NCBI GenBank assembly: GCA_002315795.1
Contig: DCIF01000075.1
Coordinates: forward strand, 1 to 13,855
Reading direction: 5' to 3'
Length of the DNA: 13,855 nucleotides
From: Bacteroidales bacterium UBA1733
GTDB lineage: Bacteria; Bacteroidota; Bacteroidia; Bacteroidales; UBA3663
Shown here: positions 7,959-13,855 of the stretch, piece after piece
How the letters are laid out: every line of letters begins with the position of its first letter
Numbering within the stretch: position 1 is the stretch's first letter
Program-made: the position numbers and the translations under genes
The notes under the pieces: generated by a model
Database searches by the model: none
The model's input: only the letters and a program-made list of their open reading frames with translations
Told to the model about the DNA's origin: nothing

Positions 7959-7990
7959 CAAAGATAGGTAATTTTGGTATATGCTCCAAA
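7959..7990 (-). promoter_or_regulatory. Promoter of mfd (-33 and -7)
   Basis: On the minus strand TTTG (complement of 7987-7990) is followed after exactly 20 nt by TATCTTTG (complement of 7959-7966), a full match to the Bacteroidota housekeeping promoter. The leader is about 50 nt. A short inverted repeat GCTCC/GGAGC (7983-7987, 7997-8001) straddles the -33 box. Confidence 0.8.
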
Positions 7991-8040
7991 TAATCAGGAG
8001 CCTATTTTCGAAAAACCACTCATTTTTACCCTTTTCAAAA

Positions 8041-8052
8041 CCAAAAGTTTGG
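8041..8052. repeat. Palindrome overlapping the fabG -33 box
   Basis: CCAAA-AG-TTTGG is an inverted repeat with 5-bp arms and a 2-bp centre. Its right arm contains the TTTG of the -33 element, so a protein bound here would block the promoter. It is short and could be chance. Confidence 0.3.
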
Positions 8053-8079
8053 CCGATTGCCGATAATTAGCTATCTTTG
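8048..8079 (+). promoter_or_regulatory. Promoter of the fabG-lolA-like-thioesterase operon
   Basis: TTTG (8048-8051), a 20-nt spacer and TATCTTTG (8072-8079) match the Bacteroidota promoter consensus exactly. Transcription would begin near 8086, leaving a leader of about 65 nt before the ATG at 8151. It is back to back with the mfd promoter, and the rest of the 250-bp region shows only the small inverted repeats listed separately. Confidence 0.8.
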
Positions 8080-8150
8080 CAGTCACGGATTGGGGTTTAA
8101 ACCTCTTCTCCTTTCTGTGGTCTTAGAAATAAAAATAACATTTTCCGATT

Positions 8151-8885
8151 ATGAAATATGCACTTGTAACAGGCGGTAGCCGCGGCATTGGCCGTGCAGT
8201 GAGCATCAAGTTGGCTCAGTTAGGCTACAATGTCCTTATCAATTATGTAAATAACACAACCGCTGCAGAGGAAACTTTGCAAGCTATCCGTGAGGCAGGT
8301 AGCGACGGCGAGATGCTGAAGTTCGACGTTAGTGACGCTGAGCAGGTAAAGCAGGCGCTCGAGGCATGGCAGAATGCACACACCGATAACGATGAGTATA
8401 TCGAGGTCGTTGTCAACAATGCCGGCATCCGTCGTGACAATGTGATGGCTCTCATGCCAGCACAGGACTGGCTCTCAGTTATCAATACTAACCTCAACAG
8501 CTTCTTCAACGTCACTCAACCACTGATTCCGCAGATGCAGTTCCATAAGTTCGGCCGCATTGTCAACATGGCCAGTGTGAGTGGCATCATGGGTATGCAG
8601 GGTCAGACCAACTATTCGGCTGCCAAGGGTGGCATTATCGCAGCTACCAAGGCTCTGGCTAAGGAGGTAGCACGCAAGAATATTACCGTCAACGCCGTGG
8701 CTCCTGGCTTTATCAAGACCGATATGGTCGAGGGTCTTGACGAGGCTACCCTTAAAAAGACCATCCCTGCTAACCGCTTCGGCAAGCCAGAAGAGGTAGC
8801 TGAGCTCGTAGCATTCCTGGCTTCACCACAGGCCGGTTATATCACAGGTAATGTAATTTCTATCAATGGCGGCCTCTATACCTAA
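8151..8885 (+). CDS. fabG: 3-oxoacyl-[acyl-carrier-protein] reductase, FabG family
   Basis: NADPH-dependent short-chain dehydrogenase/reductase expected to reduce 3-oxoacyl-ACP to 3-hydroxyacyl-ACP. The 244 residues match the family length. The cofactor loop TGGSRGIG is at 7-14, NNAGIRRD at 89-96, and the catalytic tetrad is Asn114, Ser142, Tyr155 and Lys159 (NYSAAKGG); the C-terminus INGGLYT is typical. The segment SVSGIMGMQGQTNYSAAKGG resembles, from memory, the FabG-like reductases of aryl-polyene/flexirubin loci more than the housekeeping FabG. It is first in an operon with a LolA-like carrier and a thioesterase rather than with fabD, acpP and fabF, which points the same way. Family and reaction type are secure; the actual acyl substrate is uncertain. 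Confidence 0.9.
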   Translation: MKYALVTGGSRGIGRAVSIKLAQLGYNVLINYVNNTTAAEETLQAIREAGSDGEMLKFDVSDAEQVKQALEAWQNAHTDNDEYIEVVVNNAGIRRDNVMALMPAQDWLSVINTNLNSFFNVTQPLIPQMQFHKFGRIVNMASVSGIMGMQGQTNYSAAKGGIIAATKALAKEVARKNITVNAVAPGFIKTDMVEGLDEATLKKTIPANRFGKPEEVAELVAFLASPQAGYITGNVISINGGLYT

Positions 8886-8910
8886 ACGATGATAAAAGAA
8901 AAAATTGGAA

Positions 8911-9546
8911 ATGAAAGGATATCTTAAAAGTTTCTTTTTTCTGGCTCTCTGCATCCTGAGCCTTGTGGCATCGCCACTTTCTGCACAGGAAGATGTGATG
9001 AAGCAGGCCATGGAGGGTTATAAGAACCTTACCACTCTTTCAGCCAAGGTGACCAAGACTGTGCACAACGAGATGGTTACCAAGGACGTAGTTACTAAGG
9101 GTGACTTCTATTTCAAGAAACCGGCCAAGATGGTGATCAGCACCAATCAGGGCAAGGATAAGTTATTGACCGATGGCGAGAGCTTCACCATCGTCAATAA
9201 TGGTAAGGCTAACACAGCTAACGCCAAGGGTAACTCTTCGCTTACTCCTCTGGTCAATGCCATCAAGGGTATGACCCATGGAGATGCAGATACTGATCTG
9301 AGCGATGTGGCCGATGTAGATATGGAGAAGCAGGGCAACCTGATGATCATGACCATTGTCCCAATCACAAAGACTGCGGCAGAGAAGCGTAAGCTTATGT
9401 TCCAGTCCTTCGTCATCACTGTCGATACAAAGGTCGGAGAGTTGAAGAGCATCCGTCTGAACGAAAAAGGTAAGAACTACCAGCAGTACGACTTCAGCGA
9501 TTTCAAGCACGATGTCAAGATTGATGATGCGGTGTTTAAGAAGTAA
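8911..9546 (+). CDS. LolA-like periplasmic lipoprotein-carrier family protein
   Basis: Exported protein of 211 residues. Residues 1-25 form a signal peptide (KSFFFLALCILSLVASPLSA) with predicted cleavage before Gln26. The mature part has the LolA-type pattern of alternating strands: an N-terminal helix (DVMKQAMEGYKNLTTLSAKV), a GDFYFKKPAKM segment where LolA has its G-f-l-rP core, then a TDGESFTIVNNG turn. LolA shuttles lipoproteins or other lipidic molecules through the periplasm. Beside a FabG-like reductase and a thioesterase, this copy is more likely to handle a lipid-like product than to be the general LolA. The ATG at 8911 is chosen over the upstream in-frame TTG at 8905 because it gives a standard signal peptide start. 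Only 25 nt separate it from fabG and 9 nt from the next gene, so all three are co-transcribed. Confidence 0.8.
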   Translation: MKGYLKSFFFLALCILSLVASPLSAQEDVMKQAMEGYKNLTTLSAKVTKTVHNEMVTKDVVTKGDFYFKKPAKMVISTNQGKDKLLTDGESFTIVNNGKANTANAKGNSSLTPLVNAIKGMTHGDADTDLSDVADVDMEKQGNLMIMTIVPITKTAAEKRKLMFQSFVITVDTKVGELKSIRLNEKGKNYQQYDFSDFKHDVKIDDAVFKK

Positions 9547-9555
9547 ATTTCCCTT

Positions 9556-9984
9556 ATGGTAAAACTTGAGGATATATGTAAAGTTCCTGTCAGGTTCAGC
9601 GAGATAGATTCTATGCGCCGAGCCTGGCATGGTTCTTATATAAAGTACCTTGAAGATGGCCGTGAGTCTTTCGGCCGCCACTATCCGGGTATCGGCTATG
9701 CAGAGATCTCTGCATCAGGCTTATATGCTCCTATTGTCGATGTGCATATTAAGTACTATGGTCCTTTGGGGTTGAATGACGTGGCTGTAATTCGCACACG
9801 CTATGTCTATAAGATGGGAGCAAGGTTAGATTACAGCTACGAGATTCGTCGTGAATCAGACAATGCCCTCTGTGTGAAGGCCACTACGACACAACTCTTT
9901 ATTGATGAAAACGAACAGCTGATGCTCGAAGAACCTCCTTACTATCTGGAATGGAAGCAGAAGTATAATGTTCAGGAAGACTAA
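9556..9984 (+). CDS. Hot-dog acyl-CoA/acyl-ACP thioesterase, 4HBT (YbgC/FadM-like) family
   Basis: A 142-residue single hot-dog domain, the typical family length, without signal peptide, so cytoplasmic. The active-site segment VRFSEIDSMRRAWHGSYIKY contains Asp18 at the position of the catalytic Asp of 4-hydroxybenzoyl-CoA thioesterase-like enzymes; the usual Gly/Val/Asn run after Met is replaced by RRAWH. The helix KYLEDGRESF and the strands VDVHIKYYGPLGLND and LDYSYEIRR follow in the normal order. It should release an acyl or aryl-acyl group from CoA or ACP. As the last gene of the operon with the FabG-like reductase and LolA-like carrier, it probably acts on the same compound class. It ends 28 nt before the convergent coaE. 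Substrate unknown. Confidence 0.87.
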   Translation: MVKLEDICKVPVRFSEIDSMRRAWHGSYIKYLEDGRESFGRHYPGIGYAEISASGLYAPIVDVHIKYYGPLGLNDVAVIRTRYVYKMGARLDYSYEIRRESDNALCVKATTTQLFIDENEQLMLEEPPYYLEWKQKYNVQED

Positions 9985-10012
9985 ATCCCTTCCTGGTCGG
10001 AACCTGTCAGGT

Positions 10013-10606
10013 TTAAGGTTTTCGTGTCAGAGCATGGATCTGCTCAATAATAGAATGTTCCGGGTCATTCCAGATTACGTGGTTGGCCCGGATTTCTTTT
10101 TCTTCTTGTGAAAGCTGACTGTTGATACGGTTGAGGATTTGCTGGCGCGAGGAATGATCGCGCAGCATGGCACGCGAGATTCGTAATTCGAGTGGAGCAG
10201 AGATGGTCCAGACTTCATCAGGTTGTGAGAGACGGTCGAAACCTGATTCGAAGAGGATGGCCGACTCAAAGAAGAAAGGCTGAGAGGAGCCATGATGCTT
10301 AGTATACGCTTGATAAAGCGAGGCTAAATCGCGTGCCACAGCAGGATGGACACACGCGTTCATCTGAGCCAGTGCCACAGAATCATTGAAGATAGCAGCT
10401 GCGAGATGCTGCTTGTTGAGACTGCCATTGGCCAGAAAGGTGTCTGTCCCGAAGAGCGTAGTGAGTTGCTGACGGAGCATAGTGTCATGCGTCATGACGT
10501 ATTTGGCACGAGCATCGCAGTCATAGACCGGATGACCCATGACGCGTAAGACTTGCGAGACAACCGACTTGCCGCAGCCAATTCCTCCGGTAAGCGCAAT
10601 AAGCAT
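10013..10606 (-). CDS. coaE: Dephospho-CoA kinase
   Basis: Final step of coenzyme A synthesis: ATP-dependent phosphorylation of the 3'-hydroxyl of dephospho-CoA. The P-loop GGIGCGKS is at residues 7-14, followed by the conserved DCDARAK (catalytic/substrate Asp region), VHPAVARD and a CoaE-type lid region (AMLRDHSSRQQILNRINSQLS). The 197 residues match the family. The usual PLLFE segment reads AILFESGF, a mild variant seen in Bacteroidota. It is the last gene of the nusB-yajC-ybbR-coaE operon, starting 4 nt after the ybbR-like stop. The 28-nt gap to the convergent thioesterase gene contains a near-palindrome AACCTGTCAGGTT (10001-10013) that is too tight for a good terminator, so the transcripts may overlap. 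Confidence 0.95.
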   Translation of the reverse strand: MLIALTGGIGCGKSVVSQVLRVMGHPVYDCDARAKYVMTHDTMLRQQLTTLFGTDTFLANGSLNKQHLAAAIFNDSVALAQMNACVHPAVARDLASLYQAYTKHHGSSQPFFFESAILFESGFDRLSQPDEVWTISAPLELRISRAMLRDHSSRQQILNRINSQLSQEEKEIRANHVIWNDPEHSIIEQIHALTRKP

Positions 10607-10610
10607 AGTG

Positions 10611-11618
10611 TTATTCGAGTATAAATTCTACCTTCTGTGGCGAGGTCTGAATGCTGGTGACCTGTAAAGGATCGTCCTTATACGTGATGTTAATCGGTAG
10701 ATGACGGCCATCTGAACCGGCTATGCTGTCATAGCTGACAGTGAGCTCGAAGTCTTCGGCCGTGAGTTGGCGGAAATAATGAAAGTCAACCAGACAGGAG
10801 AGACGCACCGAGTAAGGGAAGATGAGCAGACGCTTGCCTTGTGGCAGATCGGTGACTTTGACCACGAGATTGTCCAATTCCTTTTCCACATACTGCGCAA
10901 CGGGAGCTGTGACTTTGATATTTGATGGCGTGGCCTTGACACCGATCGAGAGCTCGAGCGGGAGGGTCTCAATGAGCGTGTCGCGCAGATCGTAGTGGCG
11001 TGAAGCAACGGTATAAGCATAGCGCATCGTGTCGAGTACGGCATTAGGGGCATTGATGACTACGGAGTCTGGCTCGACGATGAGCGGACGCAAACGGTAG
11101 TTGTCGGCAGGGATGTAAGAGCCAGTGACTGCCACGGGGAATTTGCGGCCTTCAGTCACGGCAAAGCGAGCGTCGATCAGCGTAGGACTGACGGCCGTGA
11201 TCTTGGTACTGCTGAAAAGTCGTTCACGAAGGAGCGACTGTAGCTCGGCAGCTGAGATACGGAAATTGCCAATAGCATCGGCATAGCGGTCAAAATCGAC
11301 CGAGAGCGCAGTGAGCCGATGGTTGACGCTGTAGTTGAGCAGGCGTGAGTTGGTGTCGGTAATCGTGACTTTGAGCTGTGAGGGGACACGTGTGGTGAAG
11401 ACCATGCCCTGTGGCTGATTCTCAATGTCGAGATCGACCATAAACTCTGAGGCTGTCTCCTCACGAGCGGTCTGAACAACCCAGAAAAAACCTGAGACTA
11501 AGACAAATAGCAGAAAGGTCAACACCTCTTTACGGCTGGTGCGCCCTAAAAAGATATTGACTCTTCTATAAAAGGCAGATTGCTTCTGCCCGTTGTTCTT
11601 ATCTGGCTTAGTGGCCAT
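10611..11618 (-). CDS. YbbR/CdaR-like domain membrane-anchored protein
   Basis: A 335-residue protein with one N-terminal membrane segment (about residues 33-49, LTFLLFVLVSGFFWVVQ) after a basic cytoplasmic start (YRRVNIFLGRTSRKE). The large periplasmic part contains repeated beta-rich YbbR-like units, e.g. the FPVAVTGSYIPADNYRL and LDNLVVKVTDLPQGKRLLI segments with the typical strand-turn spacing. In Firmicutes the related CdaR modulates the c-di-AMP synthase CdaA; no cdaA is visible here and the role in Bacteroidota is not established. The position between yajC and coaE is the usual one in this phylum. The ATG at 11618 is preferred to an in-frame TTG at 11624; it leaves 15 nt after the yajC stop. 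The family call rests on pattern and context. Confidence 0.85.
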   Translation of the reverse strand: MATKPDKNNGQKQSAFYRRVNIFLGRTSRKEVLTFLLFVLVSGFFWVVQTAREETASEFMVDLDIENQPQGMVFTTRVPSQLKVTITDTNSRLLNYSVNHRLTALSVDFDRYADAIGNFRISAAELQSLLRERLFSSTKITAVSPTLIDARFAVTEGRKFPVAVTGSYIPADNYRLRPLIVEPDSVVINAPNAVLDTMRYAYTVASRHYDLRDTLIETLPLELSIGVKATPSNIKVTAPVAQYVEKELDNLVVKVTDLPQGKRLLIFPYSVRLSCLVDFHYFRQLTAEDFELTVSYDSIAGSDGRHLPINITYKDDPLQVTSIQTSPQKVEFILE

Positions 11619-11633
11619 AAGCAACGCTTAGGA

Positions 11634-12014
11634 TTATTTGCCTGGCTTAATGTCGATGGTGCCAGCATGACCGACTACAACATCGTTCATATCTTTGAAG
11701 ACACAATCCTTGCTAACCTGAATGCTGATGTTATAATCTGGCTTAAGGCTCACGATGAAGCTCTCTGGCTCTGAAACGCCTTTCTTGTTGGCTGGACCCA
11801 TTTTTACGCCTTCGATCTTGCCATAGACACCACCGCTGGTAATGACGTGATCGCCCTTCTGCAACTTGTTGCGCTCCTCGCGAAGCTTTTTCTGCTGCTG
11901 CTGCTGAGGACGAATCATAAAGAAATAGAATACGAGGACAATCAGACCAATAAAGATCAGTGAGTTATATGGGTTCTGCTGCTGTGCAGCCTGGAGAAGA
12001 ATTGTGTTGAACAT
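11634..12014 (-). CDS. yajC: Sec translocon accessory subunit YajC
   Basis: Small inner-membrane partner of SecDF in the Sec translocase. Residues 17-34 (YNSLIFIGLIVLVFYFFM) form the single membrane helix, followed by the family mark RPQQ, here extended to five Gln, then KKLREERNKLQKGDHVITSGGVYGKI, the conserved cytoplasmic KxGD-V-T-GG-GKI core. The C-terminal part has an extra stretch (GPANKKGVSEPESFIVSL) compared with the E. coli protein, giving 126 residues against 110. secDF is not in the window. It is the second gene of the nusB operon, separated from nusB by a 37-nt spacer made largely of a heptanucleotide repeat. Confidence 0.95.
   Translation of the reverse strand: MFNTILLQAAQQQNPYNSLIFIGLIVLVFYFFMIRPQQQQQKKLREERNKLQKGDHVITSGGVYGKIEGVKMGPANKKGVSEPESFIVSLKPDYNISIQVSKDCVFKDMNDVVVGHAGTIDIKPGK
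11892..11906. repeat. yajC: Five tandem CTG units in yajC
   Basis: Five perfect CTG triplets (CAG on the coding strand) encode the five Gln after MIRP in YajC. The run is in frame, so length changes would add or remove Gln without a frameshift. Confidence 0.85.
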
Positions 12015-12021
12015 ATTATAC

Positions 12022-12049
12022 GAATGTGAAATGTTGAATGTTTAATGTG
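12022..12049. repeat. Heptanucleotide tandem repeat between nusB and yajC
   Basis: Four units of the pattern NAATGTK follow each other without gaps: GAATGTG, AAATGTT, GAATGTT, TAATGTG, and a degraded fifth (AATTATT) runs into the nusB stop. The array fills 28 of the 37 intergenic bases inside an operon. Similar seven-base AT-rich spacers occur between Bacteroidota genes as far as I recall; their function is unknown. Confidence 0.75.
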
Positions 12050-12051
12050 AA

Positions 12052-12972
12052 TTATTTCTTAACGATGATCTTGTCGGCCTTCCACTGACGGACGATCTTG
12101 TCGAGAATGCCGTTGACGAAACGCCCAGAGTTGGGCGAACAGTAGTGCTTAGCCAGCTCGATATATTCGTTGATAGAGACGCCTACAGGGATGTCAATGA
12201 AATGTTTGATCTCGGTCAAGGCACATGACATGATGATCTTGTCCATCATAGCCATACGCTCAGACTCCCAATTCGAAGCCACGGAGTTGATGATACGGCA
12301 ATGGTCGAAATATTCCTTGAGGCTGTTGTGATAGAGTTCGGTGGCAAACTTGCGGTCGTCTTCACTGTTGAAGTTGGTCTTTGCAAGAACCACCTCTGTG
12401 TCGACCTTCAAGCTATTTACGATCTTGACTACAAAAGAGAGGATTGTGGTGAAGTCATCGTTCCAGTAGATGTTCTTCTCTTCAAGCACTTCTTCGAGTT
12501 TCTCGTTGCTGGCAAATACGGTGTTGAGGATAGTAACCCAGAGGAGGCGGTCCTCTTCGAAAGTACTGGACTTCTTAGCCATATATGCCTCGTACTCTGG
12601 CATCTGCTCAATACCATCAAGCAGGGAACGATAGAGCTCGGTGTCGAAATCGTTGGTGAGACCTTCATCCTCGCAATATTGCAGAACCTCGCTGCGCTTG
12701 CAGATATATTCTGGGATGAGATTATCGACGAAACGTGTATTCGGATTGAGATCCTGCTCAGTAGGGAGGAACTTATTGCGAGCTTGCTCAAACTGTGCGC
12801 GACGGTAGTCGGTCACCTTGACGATGAGCGAAAGCAGATAGTTGCAGAGCTTCTGGCTGGCTGCAATTGAGTCCATCAGCTGGTCATCTACCTGCTGAAA
12901 TGGTTGTCCGTTCTGCAGACAGGCATACACCAGCTGCACGGTCTTTATGCGGGTAAGTAAACGGTTGATCAT
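12052..12972 (-). CDS. nusB: Transcription antitermination factor NusB, long Bacteroidota form
   Basis: NusB binds boxA RNA with ribosomal protein S10 (NusE) in antitermination complexes on rRNA operons. The conserved NusB fold lies in the C-terminal third (about residues 205-300), with MDKIIMSCALTEIKHF, the IPVGVSINEYIELAKHY segment and the terminal FVNGILDKIVRQW, which match the family's P-v-inE-vela-K and FvNgvLd signatures. At 306 residues it is about twice the E. coli length. The N-terminal 190 residues, mostly helical and charged, begin with a degenerate NusB-like start (RLLTRIKTVQLVYACLQNG); this extended form is usual for the phylum. First gene of the operon with yajC, the ybbR-like gene and coaE, with a canonical promoter 25 nt upstream of the ATG. 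Confidence 0.93.
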   Translation of the reverse strand: MINRLLTRIKTVQLVYACLQNGQPFQQVDDQLMDSIAASQKLCNYLLSLIVKVTDYRRAQFEQARNKFLPTEQDLNPNTRFVDNLIPEYICKRSEVLQYCEDEGLTNDFDTELYRSLLDGIEQMPEYEAYMAKKSSTFEEDRLLWVTILNTVFASNEKLEEVLEEKNIYWNDDFTTILSFVVKIVNSLKVDTEVVLAKTNFNSEDDRKFATELYHNSLKEYFDHCRIINSVASNWESERMAMMDKIIMSCALTEIKHFIDIPVGVSINEYIELAKHYCSPNSGRFVNGILDKIVRQWKADKIIVKK

Positions 12973-12996
12973 TGTCTTTTATTTAAAAATGCGGCG

Positions 12997-13028
12997 CAAA
13001 GATACAAAAAATTCGTCTAAAGTCCAAA
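12997..13028 (-). promoter_or_regulatory. Promoter of the nusB-yajC-ybbR-coaE operon
   Basis: TTTG (complement of 13025-13028), a 20-nt spacer and TATCTTTG (complement of 12997-13004) match the Bacteroidota promoter exactly. The leader is very short, under 25 nt. The -33 box begins only 15 nt after the stop of the upstream gene and no terminator lies between, so read-through from that gene is also likely. Confidence 0.8.
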
Positions 13029-13043
13029 TTTCAGTGCGAATTA

Positions 13044-13855
13044 TTATTCAATGCTCAGCACTTTGAGAGCATCATAGAGGCTGCCGTTATTTGAATCTGC
13101 TATTAAGAGCAGTGATTGTGTGCCAGAACTGAGTTTCGGACCGAGACAAATGCCCTCGTAGTCGGCACTTTTTAACTTGCTCGATTCAGACTCGCTACTG
13201 TAGATGAGTTTCTTTGTAATCAGCTCATCAGCCTTGGCCTTGGTAGGATTGACAACGTAAAGCTTGATGAGACAGCGGTCAAAGGCGCGGAAGTCGCGCT
13301 CCATGACAATGACGCGGCCATCATCCAGAGCCAGAATGCCTGAGACTCCCCAGATGTGATAGTTGCTGGCAGCCTCGCCATCACGGTATTCATCCGTGTG
13401 ATAGAGATACTGACTCTTGTATTTCAGGTTCTCGTCAAAGCACATCAGACGTAGGGTTTCGAACTTCTCTTCTTTGTTGACATCGGCAGTAAGAGACTGT
13501 TCGGTGGTGGTCCAGAAGAGACCAGTCTTAGCATTATAAGCAAGCGACTCCAGACCGAAGCCTTCCTGCACCTTATACTTGTCGATATAATCTGGCATCT
13601 CTAACTGACGGCCTGTAGCCTCACCATCGAGCGTGAACTCAAGAACGCGTGGATCCTCGTGTGGCTCTTCGCAAGCTACAAAGACAGTCCCCTTGGCAGG
13701 GTAATAGATGATTCCCTCAGCATCAAGATGGGTGATGCCATTCTCAACCAACTGATTCCAGTTATATTTTTTGTAATCAGGATCATTATAATACTTCAGA
13801 TCTGTGCCGGCAGGAACGGTTCTTTCTGCAGATTTGGCGCGGCCGTTGTTTGCAT
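13044..13855 (-). CDS. Esterase-like activity of phytase family protein (phytase-like beta-propeller), N-terminus outside the window
   Basis: The frame is open to the window edge at 13855, so the N-terminus and any signal peptide are not visible; 270 residues remain. They show the repeating beta-propeller pattern of the phytase-like domain: LDAEGIIYYPAKGTVFVACEE, GFGLESLAYNAKTGLFWTTTE, WGVSGILALDDGRVIVMERDF and ADYEGICLG, with the recurring acidic-Glu-Gly/Ser motifs (AEGI, LESL, YEGI) that mark each blade, ending in SLLLIADSNNG. Members are usually exported and bind metal; the catalytic activity of most, including true phytase activity, is not demonstrated. TTG at 13751 is not taken as a start because the same frame continues upstream with similar composition. 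It precedes nusB by 71 bp on the same strand. Confidence 0.82.
   Translation of the reverse strand, partial: ANNGRAKSAERTVPAGTDLKYYNDPDYKKYNWNQLVENGITHLDAEGIIYYPAKGTVFVACEEPHEDPRVLEFTLDGEATGRQLEMPDYIDKYKVQEGFGLESLAYNAKTGLFWTTTEQSLTADVNKEEKFETLRLMCFDENLKYKSQYLYHTDEYRDGEAASNYHIWGVSGILALDDGRVIVMERDFRAFDRCLIKLYVVNPTKAKADELITKKLIYSSESESSKLKSADYEGICLGPKLSSGTQSLLLIADSNNGSLYDALKVLSIE

Noticed and set aside
9163..9681. 172-codon minus-strand frame over the lolA-like and thioesterase genes
   Set aside because: It crosses two well-supported plus-strand genes and shows no motif.
9999..10013. GAACCTG-containing near-palindrome between the thioesterase gene and coaE as terminator or riboswitch piece
   Set aside because: The symmetry has a one-base centre so only about 4 bp can pair around a normal loop, there is no T-tract, and no other riboswitch element is nearby.
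12301..12870. 189-codon plus-strand frame inside nusB
   Set aside because: Exact antisense of a recognised gene without promoter or homology-like motifs; long shadow frames are common opposite this codon usage.

Overview
The window reads as a chromosomal segment of a Bacteroidota bacterium, most likely a member of the Prevotellaceae. The reasons are the promoters (five copies of TATCTTTGC, three of them with TTTG exactly 20 nt upstream, as in the Bacteroidota -33/-7 promoter), the lack of purine-rich Shine-Dalgarno sequences, the long NusB, the nusB-yajC-ybbR-coaE gene order, and the FabG/LolA-like/thioesterase trio. I see no tRNA, rRNA, CRISPR array, insertion sequence or phage gene. Coding density is high and every gene except the two cut by the window edges looks intact.

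Layout. Positions 1-903 (+) hold the 3' part of an ATP-type 6-phosphofructokinase. A strong hairpin at 911-940 separates it from a convergent gene for a lipoprotein beta-carbonic anhydrase (1027-1752, -). Divergent from that, across 145 bp, is a 360-residue protein (1898-2980, +) that joins a ThiD/pyridoxal-kinase-like domain to an AraC-type DNA-binding domain. Directly downstream, behind its own promoter, are pdxS and pdxT (3051-4471, +), the two subunits of the deoxyxylulose-independent pyridoxal 5'-phosphate synthase. pdxT converges on mfd (4478-7900, -), and both stop codons lie inside one perfect 50-nt inverted repeat.

A 250-bp divergent intergenic region then carries back-to-back promoters for mfd and for a three-gene operon (8151-9984, +): a FabG-family reductase, a LolA-like periplasmic carrier and a hot-dog thioesterase. 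These are the kinds of accessory genes found in aryl-polyene/flexirubin loci, but no synthase genes are next to them here. This operon converges on a four-gene minus-strand operon read nusB, yajC, ybbR-like, coaE (12972 down to 10013), with one clear promoter at 12997-13028. The window ends in the 3' part of an exported-type phytase-like beta-propeller gene (13044-13855, -).

The most interesting element is the kinase-AraC fusion beside pdxST. The kinase half has lost the catalytic residue of its family (Gly208 where ThiD has Cys and PdxK has Asp) and several phosphate/metal-site residues, yet keeps the fold signatures. Together with its position, this suggests a dead kinase reused as a ligand sensor for a B6 vitamer (or, less likely, a pyrimidine precursor of thiamin) that controls PLP synthesis. 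That function is inferred. The domain fusion and the substitutions are visible in the sequence.
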